In this document: piece by piece, positions 49,893 through 54,802 of the stretch | How positions within the stretch are numbered: the stretch's first letter is position 1 | Layout: each line of letters begins with the position of its first letter | Source of the DNA: Propionibacterium sp. | GTDB lineage: Bacteria > Actinomycetota > Actinomycetes > Propionibacteriales > Propionibacteriaceae | Direction: 5' to 3' | Assembly (NCBI GenBank): GCA_012839035.1 | Contig: DUOB01000037.1 | Span: 1 to 54,802 of the forward strand | DNA length: 54,802 nucleotides | The notes under the pieces: generated by a model | Seen by the model: the letters and a program-made list of their open reading frames with translations, nothing else | What the model was told of the DNA's origin: nothing | Databases searched by the model: none | Program-made: the position numbers and the translations under genes

Positions 49893-51986
49893 TCAATACC
49901 GCAGGCCATGCCCCAGCCGATAGGTGTTGCCGTCGGCGTCGACGTAGGCATACGTCATGCCCTCGGGCATGTATTTCTCCTTGTCATAGCCGGGCACATC
50001 GTTCGGGGACACGCACACCCCGTCCGCGTCCACCGCGATCACGGCCTCACTGGCGGGCAGCGTGATCGGCAGCTTGCCGTGCGCGGGGTGTTTGCCCGTC
50101 AGGACGTCGAACTGCGCCCCATAGAACGTGGAGAACCCGGCGACGAGCGCATCAGCCAAGGGCTCGACATCGTCGAGGATCCAGGGCAGGGACACGTTGA
50201 CCGAGATGATCACCTTCGCGCCGCGGCCACGTGCGTCCTGCGCGAGCTCCCGGAAGCGGGCAAGGTTGGCGATCGTGGTTTCGGTGTACGCGTCCCCGTT
50301 GAGCGCCGTCAACGGCTTGTCCTCGCAGATCGTGAGCTCGAGCAGCCCCGGGGTGGCGCTGAAATAGTCGCCCGACTGCGGGTCGAGGAACAGCACGACG
50401 GCATCGGCCTGCGCCGGGTCGTCGGCCAGCGACACCCCGGCGGCAGCGGCCTCTTCCCGCGCCTGCGCGGTCTTCGTCGCGGCCTGCTCCGGGTCCTTGT
50501 GGAAAAGCTCCACATAGACGGATGTTCCGGCGGCGAGCGGCAGCGTACCCCCCGAATTCCTGAGCACGACCACCGACTTGCGGTGGGCCTCCTCGGCGAG
50601 CGCCCAGCCCGGGGATTCGGCGACCTTCCGGTCCGCCGCCTCGGCATCGACATAGGTGCGATCGTCGAACAGCCCGAGGGCGAACATCTCGATGAGCAAC
50701 CGCTGGCAGGCCTCGTCGACCCGGGCGTCACTGATCCAGTGGTTGTCGATCGCGGTCCTGAGATCCTCGATGTTGTTCGTGTCGGCGATGATGTCGGTGC
50801 CGGACATGACGGCCTTGGCGAACCGCTCGGGGCGGCTCAGGTCCTCCACGCCCCAGCACATGTTGTCGGTGATGCCGGAGTCGGAGTTCACATAGCCGGT
50901 GAAGCCGAGCCGCTCCCGGAGCACATGGTTGAGGAAATAGTGGTTGAACGCGAAGCCGGTCTCCTCATAGGGCACGTCCTCACCGTCGATCGCCTGGACG
51001 ACCGAACGCTTGATGGAGGGCGCGGAATAGTACGGCATGAACGACGCCGCTTTCGCCGCCGCAGCCTTGAACGGCGGCATGTGATAGTCGTCCAGGCTGC
51101 CGGGCGTCGGATAGCAGTTCCATTTGCCCTCGACGTAGTGCGGGTCGAACCCGTTGTCCCGGGGCCCGCCGCCGGGGAAGTGCTTGATGGTCGTCGACAG
51201 CGAGTCCGGGCCGAGTTCGTCGCCCTGCAGCCCCTGGACGAGCCGGGCGATGATGTCGCTGACCAGCTCGGGATCCTCCCCGAACGTGCCATAGATGCGC
51301 TGCCAGCGGGGATCGGTGACGACGTCGGCCATGTACATGTACCCCTTGCGCAGGCCCGTCGCCGTCCACTCCATGCGCACGGCCTCCGCGAACCCGTCGA
51401 TCAGCGAGGCGTCGCCCCCGTCGGCCTTGTCGCCGAGGACAGCCGAGGCGAGGCCCATGGTCGCCGGGAAGGTCGAGAAGATGCCGACGGCATCGTTCAT
51501 GCCGAAGACCATCTCGCCGTTCTCGTTGCGGGAATTGGAGGCGGTGATGCACGGGATGCCGAGCCGGGTCTCCTCGCACACCTCGTTCATCGCGTTGTTC
51601 CACGCCGCGACGCGGCTGGGCGACTCGTTCTCACGCAGGATGAAGTGGCGCAGGTGCATGCGCTGGATGGTCTCGGTGGTGGGATAGACCCTGCGGGTGG
51701 CGAAGATGGACGTGCCGGCCTCGATCTCGCGCTCGTCGAGGATCCCGTCATGGGACTTCGGCTCGTCGTCGGCGGTCTGATAACCGGTGAACCGGCTGTT
51801 GATGAGCATCAGACCGACCTTCTCGTCGACGCTCATCCGGCTCACCAGGTCCGCGGCACGCTCAGCCGGACTCAACCGCCAGTCCTCATAGGGATCCAGT
51901 TCGCCGTTCCCGTTGAGATCCTTGAACCGGTATCCGTCAATCTCGATGAGTTTCTTGGTGCGCACCTCGAGCGCCGGCTGTTCCAT
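49893..51986 (-). CDS. Glycoside hydrolase family 3 beta-glycosidase
   Basis: This protein of about 697 residues has the GH3 layout. The (beta/alpha)8 domain carries TIKHFPGGGP and the nucleophile region GYVNSDSGITDNMCWG, where the Asp is expected in an SD motif. A second alpha/beta domain is also present (SVVVLRNSGGTLPL). Near the N-terminus, DLNGNGELDPYE is a perfect 12-residue calcium-binding loop of EF-hand/dockerin type. No signal peptide is seen, so the enzyme is probably cytosolic and acts on imported oligosaccharides. ATG 51986 has AAGGA 7 nt upstream; a TTG at 52019 is an alternative. It is a single gene, with no sugar transporter beside it. Confidence 0.9.
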   Translation of the reverse strand: MEQPALEVRTKKLIEIDGYRFKDLNGNGELDPYEDWRLSPAERAADLVSRMSVDEKVGLMLINSRFTGYQTADDEPKSHDGILDEREIEAGTSIFATRRVYPTTETIQRMHLRHFILRENESPSRVAAWNNAMNEVCEETRLGIPCITASNSRNENGEMVFGMNDAVGIFSTFPATMGLASAVLGDKADGGDASLIDGFAEAVRMEWTATGLRKGYMYMADVVTDPRWQRIYGTFGEDPELVSDIIARLVQGLQGDELGPDSLSTTIKHFPGGGPRDNGFDPHYVEGKWNCYPTPGSLDDYHMPPFKAAAAKAASFMPYYSAPSIKRSVVQAIDGEDVPYEETGFAFNHYFLNHVLRERLGFTGYVNSDSGITDNMCWGVEDLSRPERFAKAVMSGTDIIADTNNIEDLRTAIDNHWISDARVDEACQRLLIEMFALGLFDDRTYVDAEAADRKVAESPGWALAEEAHRKSVVVLRNSGGTLPLAAGTSVYVELFHKDPEQAATKTAQAREEAAAAGVSLADDPAQADAVVLFLDPQSGDYFSATPGLLELTICEDKPLTALNGDAYTETTIANLARFRELAQDARGRGAKVIISVNVSLPWILDDVEPLADALVAGFSTFYGAQFDVLTGKHPAHGKLPITLPASEAVIAVDADGVCVSPNDVPGYDKEKYMPEGMTYAYVDADGNTYRLGHGLRY

Positions 51987-52004
51987 GGCCACGTCCTTGT
52001 GTGA

Positions 52005-52016
52005 AGCGATTTCGCT
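52005..52016. promoter_or_regulatory. Inverted repeat upstream of the GH3 gene, possible operator
   Basis: AGCGA-TT-TCGCT is a 12-bp palindrome 18 bases upstream of ATG 51986. A sugar-responsive repressor is plausible, but none is encoded nearby. Confidence 0.25.
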
Positions 52017-52111
52017 CAACTTAACCAGGACGCTGTCAACCAGGTCAGGAATTGCCGGAAGTTGCCCGTACGCCGGTCAGCGCCAACGTGGGTCCGATCG
52101 GCGCGTACTCA

Positions 52112-53263
52112 TCAGATCGCGCCGTCCCAGCGCAGGGCCCACCGGATCGGATCGAGACACCGGAAGGACGCGATGCCGTGATCGTGGAGTTTCTCCCCCT
52201 CCGTCGGGGCACCGAGCGCGGACACCACGAAGAACCGGTGATCGAGCACCCGGCCGGAATGGGGGCGCTCGATGGCCGTGACGATGTGGCCGGCGTTGAG
52301 CCGCTGGAGCAGGCTCCGGACTTCCGCATCGAGCAGGATCCCGTCCTCCTCACCGTAGCCCGTCGCCAGTACGCCCGGATCGCGCATGAACGCCGCTCCG
52401 GCGTTGGACATGATCCGGCTGAGCTCGGTGTCGGCAACCTGGGTGAGCGTCTGCATCGTGTCGAACTTGCTGAGCACGATGCCCAGCCGGGGCTGGCCGG
52501 ATCCGATCAACAGGTTGAGGTTTCCGAGGACCACGGCCGGATCGCCACCCGAGTGCAGCTGCGCCGGAATGAGGTCCTGGAGCTGGTTGCGTACTTCCGG
52601 CACCCGCGTCGGATCGAACAGGAACAGGACCACCGACGCGTGGGAGAAAAATCCCAGGTGGGTGGCATCGTCGACCCGGTTCTCCAGATCCTCCCCAGCC
52701 ACGTCGCGCAGCACCAGGAACCGGCGCCGGCCATTGAGAATGCCCAGGCTGAGGATGATCGGTTGCCGTTGATAGGAGTCGGCGAGATTCGCCCGCGGTG
52801 TGGGGGCGATGATGCCCCGCCGCACGAAGAGCTGCTCCTCATAGATCCGCTGGTAGACCTCCCGGGATGCCCCGTCGACGAAGCCCAAGGTGGTGCGGTG
52901 AGCGCCTGCGAAGAGCTCAAGGAGCTTGACGAGCACGCCGATATAGATGCTCTTGCCCGTCGCCCGCGCACCGGCGAGAGCGATACAGGTCGCCGATCCC
53001 TGGCGCCAGTCCTGTGGCAGGAATTGATGGCAGGTCGGACAGCACTCGGCCATCGGGCCGTCACAGTGCCGACAGGCAGGAGGGTTCGACACCTGGTCCG
53101 GCGGGTGTCCGGGCTGCGGCGAGATCACGACTGTCGGCTTCCAGACTCTCGGTGCACCCCACAGGCGCGTGCCGACCGGATCCTCGACCGCGTTGCAGCG
53201 GCCTTGGCACTGGAAGGCGTACTTCTCGGCGAGATCATGGAAGCAATAGGGACATTTGGTCAT
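52112..53263 (-). CDS. Zinc-ribbon TRAFAC-type GTPase
   Basis: This 383-residue cytosolic protein has two N-terminal zinc ribbons (CPYC...CQGRC at residues 4-23; CRHC...CCPTC at 64-78). A P-loop GTPase domain follows, with GARATGKS at 98-105 (G1), DVAG at 187-190 (G3, Walker B DxxG) and SKFD at 265-268 (G4, an NKxD variant). It resembles proteins annotated as TRAFAC-clade GTPase domain proteins in actinobacteria. Its start shares a base with the upstream vWA gene's stop (TGATG), so the two are co-translated. I infer a signalling or switch role in a multi-component system with the vWA partner. The ATG at 53263 directly precedes the first zinc ribbon. Confidence 0.85.
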   Translation of the reverse strand: MTKCPYCFHDLAEKYAFQCQGRCNAVEDPVGTRLWGAPRVWKPTVVISPQPGHPPDQVSNPPACRHCDGPMAECCPTCHQFLPQDWRQGSATCIALAGARATGKSIYIGVLVKLLELFAGAHRTTLGFVDGASREVYQRIYEEQLFVRRGIIAPTPRANLADSYQRQPIILSLGILNGRRRFLVLRDVAGEDLENRVDDATHLGFFSHASVVLFLFDPTRVPEVRNQLQDLIPAQLHSGGDPAVVLGNLNLLIGSGQPRLGIVLSKFDTMQTLTQVADTELSRIMSNAGAAFMRDPGVLATGYGEEDGILLDAEVRSLLQRLNAGHIVTAIERPHSGRVLDHRFFVVSALGAPTEGEKLHDHGIASFRCLDPIRWALRWDGAI

Positions 53264-54339
53264 CAGAACCTCGCCCGGAGCATCGTCTGGTCGGCACCGC
53301 CGTCGAAGTCGTTCCCGGATTCGTCGAGTTGTGCCCGGAGACCGGAACCGGGCGGGATGATGGCCCGCAACAGCCCACGGACTGCCTCCCGGAGAGCCAA
53401 TTGGTCTTCGGAGAGCCAGGCGTACGCCGACCGCTCCCCGCGCTCCCCGACGGGGATCCACCCAGTGCCAGCCGGGGCACGGGGGGCGATGACCTCGCGG
53501 GCCTGGGGTGAGGCAATCACCGCCAACGCCACGGGAACATCCACCGGCAGATCCGCCGGCACGCTATCGCTGACAACGCACAGGCTGGTCCGCCCGGCCC
53601 CACCGACCCGGCCCGCGGATCGGAAGCCCGTCAGCAGTGGCAGCGCGCTGAGCGCCTGATGGACCTCGAGCGGCAATGCCCCGACCGAGTCCGCCTGCAC
53701 GACCGTGGGGTTCGGGCTGCCTGCCTCGGCCGTGACGGGGAGGTCAGCCGACGTCACCCGCGAAATGCCGGCCAGCACCTCGAGCGCGGCACCGACGGAG
53801 CCGTCCGCCACCAGCGACCGCATGGACGCCGAGCCGTCCACCCGAATCACCAACGCGCTCGCATCGCTGTCCGGGACCCACTCGACCCCGAGCAGTTCGC
53901 GGGCGATGTCACGAGCCTTGGCGGCCAACGCGGGCAGCGGCGAGTCCACCACCACTCCGAGCGCGGTGAGGCGCACCTGCCCGTCGCGTGGCTCGATCCG
54001 CAGCAACTCGCGTCCGGTCAGACCCGACAGATCAACCCCCTGCATGACCGCGCGTTCCGGATCCGGGTCCCCATGCTGTTCGATTGCGGCCGACAACGCG
54101 ATCACGGTGCCCGAGGGGAAGGTGCGGCCACCGGCCGGGATCACCCGCACATCCACGGGCCCGGTGACGCGTGGGAGGACGAGCACCCCGGGCTGCGGGC
54201 TCATGGCGGTCGGGTCCGGTGTCCCGTCCTGTCGCGCCTCGAGCCTGGCCTCGCTCTCTCCCGGGCCCTGCACCCGCAGCACCAGGGGCTTCGCGGGCAG
54301 GGTGGCGCCGGAGCCACCCTCAAGCACATAGGTGGGCAT
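53263..54339 (-). CDS. vWA-domain protein coupled to the GTPase
   Basis: This 358-residue cytosolic protein starts with a beta-rich domain (~residues 1-115, MPTYVLEGGSGATLP...). A von Willebrand A-like domain follows, with a MIDAS motif D-G-S-A-S at 168-172 (LVIRVDGSASM). The C-terminal part continues the alternating alpha/beta fold (TSLCVVSDSVP; VALAVIASPQAREVI). An AAAGGCGG ribosome binding site precedes ATG 54339. It is the middle gene of the leftward operon. vWA proteins paired with NTPases act as metal-dependent scaffolds in MoxR- and GTPase-type systems. The vWA call rests on the MIDAS motif and predicted fold only. Confidence 0.75.
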   Translation of the reverse strand: MPTYVLEGGSGATLPAKPLVLRVQGPGESEARLEARQDGTPDPTAMSPQPGVLVLPRVTGPVDVRVIPAGGRTFPSGTVIALSAAIEQHGDPDPERAVMQGVDLSGLTGRELLRIEPRDGQVRLTALGVVVDSPLPALAAKARDIARELLGVEWVPDSDASALVIRVDGSASMRSLVADGSVGAALEVLAGISRVTSADLPVTAEAGSPNPTVVQADSVGALPLEVHQALSALPLLTGFRSAGRVGGAGRTSLCVVSDSVPADLPVDVPVALAVIASPQAREVIAPRAPAGTGWIPVGERGERSAYAWLSEDQLALREAVRGLLRAIIPPGSGLRAQLDESGNDFDGGADQTMLRARF

Positions 54340-54396
54340 GGTTCCGCCTTTCGATGGGTGGCTTCGCAGCTGGGTGCGCCCGATGACGTCCGGGGA

Positions 54397-54801
54397 TCAT
54401 CGTCGCACCCGCCCCTGCTGGGCCTGCCGCAACCATGCGGCGAGAAACTTCTCGGTCTGCCGGACCGCCTTCTCGTCGGAGCTGCCCGGAGTGGACCGCA
54501 GGGCCATCAACGCCTCATCGTGGGTCTGGTCGCGGGAGGCCGCGTTGCGACAGAGGCGTTCGGTGAGCACGAAGGCGGGCAGCGATGCGCTGTCCACCTG
54601 CCCGATATCAACAGCGTGGATCCAGGCCGCGATCCCGTCGCGCGGTGCTCGGAGCATCGAGCGCGGGTCCGCGAGCAGAAAGAGTTCCGTCAACGCACGG
54701 GATGACACATTGGCCTCATCGCACCAGACGGCCACGGCTTTCGCCTCCTCGGGACTGAACGCGGCCCTGGCCGCGCCCAGCGACGTCAGCTGCGCCTGCA
54801 C
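54397..54801 (-). CDS. C-terminal part of a protein in the GTPase/vWA operon (runs off the right edge)
   Basis: The last 134 codons of a gene whose start lies beyond the window are visible; the frame is open to the edge. The fragment is hydrophilic and all-helical (SPEEAKAVAVWCDEAN; DEKAVRQTEKFLAAWLRQAQQ). I do not recognise a domain with certainty. In actinobacteria a GTPase-associated protein 1-like (GAP1) component often sits in this slot, and this could be its C-terminal helical region. It lies 57 bases upstream of the vWA gene. Confidence 0.6.
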   Translation of the reverse strand: MQAQLTSLGAARAAFSPEEAKAVAVWCDEANVSSRALTELFLLADPRSMLRAPRDGIAAWIHAVDIGQVDSASLPAFVLTERLCRNAASRDQTHDEALMALRSTPGSSDEKAVRQTEKFLAAWLRQAQQGRVRR

Positions 54802-54802
54802 A

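Noticed and set aside
49458..52004. An 848-codon rightward open frame antisense to the GH3 gene
   Set aside because: It mirrors the GH3 gene codon by codon, as high-GC DNA does. Its product is compositionally odd (His/Arg/Gly-rich) with no domain, while the GH3 motifs are intact on the other strand.
52001..52019. TTG 52019 as the GH3 start
   Set aside because: ATG 51986 has an AAGGA site at good spacing and begins the conserved part. The TTG reading would place a palindromic, possibly operator, sequence inside the gene.

Overview
The window is GC-rich, densely coded actinobacterial chromosome. The lineage markers are a mycothiol S-conjugate amidase (Mca), a DUF4307 protein, a DUF501 protein, DUF2510 and DUF1707 proteins, and the order eno - FtsB/DivIC-like - DUF501 - ppx with mazG and mfd nearby, as in mycobacteria and relatives. 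I infer Propionibacteriales or a close group; the sequence does not fix the genus. No prophage, insertion sequence with a transposase, CRISPR array or rRNA is visible.

Layout. 1-4.5 kb: end of a hemolysin III/PAQR protein, a cNMP-CBS-DUF294 protein translationally coupled to a DnaQ-like exonuclease, an unknown protein and 3-methyladenine glycosylase I. 4.5-7.7 kb: leftward mca operon, then DUF4307 and greA with a clear terminator. 7.7-13.3 kb: DUF2089 pair, a MarR-regulated 14-TM efflux pump with a long cytosolic tail, and an AI-2E-type permease. 13.3-13.9 kb is the only long gene-free stretch and holds two 82-bp hairpin repeats. 13.9-23.2 kb: two MFS permeases, ung, an IsdG/MhuD-type monooxygenase, msrA, a carboxylesterase, a membrane protein and a glycogen debranching enzyme. 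23.2-29.4 kb: DUF2510 protein, a DNA adenine methylase coupled to an AAG-type glycosylase, a divergent multi-TM protein carrying an in-frame palindromic element, a zinc metallopeptidase and a Nudix hydrolase. 29.6-35.6 kb: Bax-inhibitor-1 protein, an odd tRNA with anticodon UAA, then ppx, DUF501, FtsB-like, eno, mazG and a SurA-like lipoprotein. 35.9-42.4 kb: NDH-2, an MFS gene that looks frameshifted at its start, and mfd. 42.6-49 kb: an mrp Na+/H+ antiporter operon with A and B fused. 49-52 kb: DUF1707, ArsC/Spx-like and a GH3 glycosidase. 52.1 kb to the right edge: a leftward operon of a zinc-ribbon TRAFAC-type GTPase, a vWA-domain protein and the tail of a third protein. It resembles the GTPase/vWA NTP-dependent systems predicted to act in biological conflict, and continues outside the window.

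Two genome-wide habits are visible. Many genes have a TANNNT -10 box exactly 6-7 nt before the start codon, the signature of leaderless mRNA. Tyrosine codon choice also depends on the preceding base. The most novel items are the two families of ~80-bp palindromic elements (one read through in frame by a gene), the face-to-face overlapping leaderless promoters of the methylase and its neighbour, the class-I-shaped UAA tRNA, and the right-edge GTPase/vWA operon.
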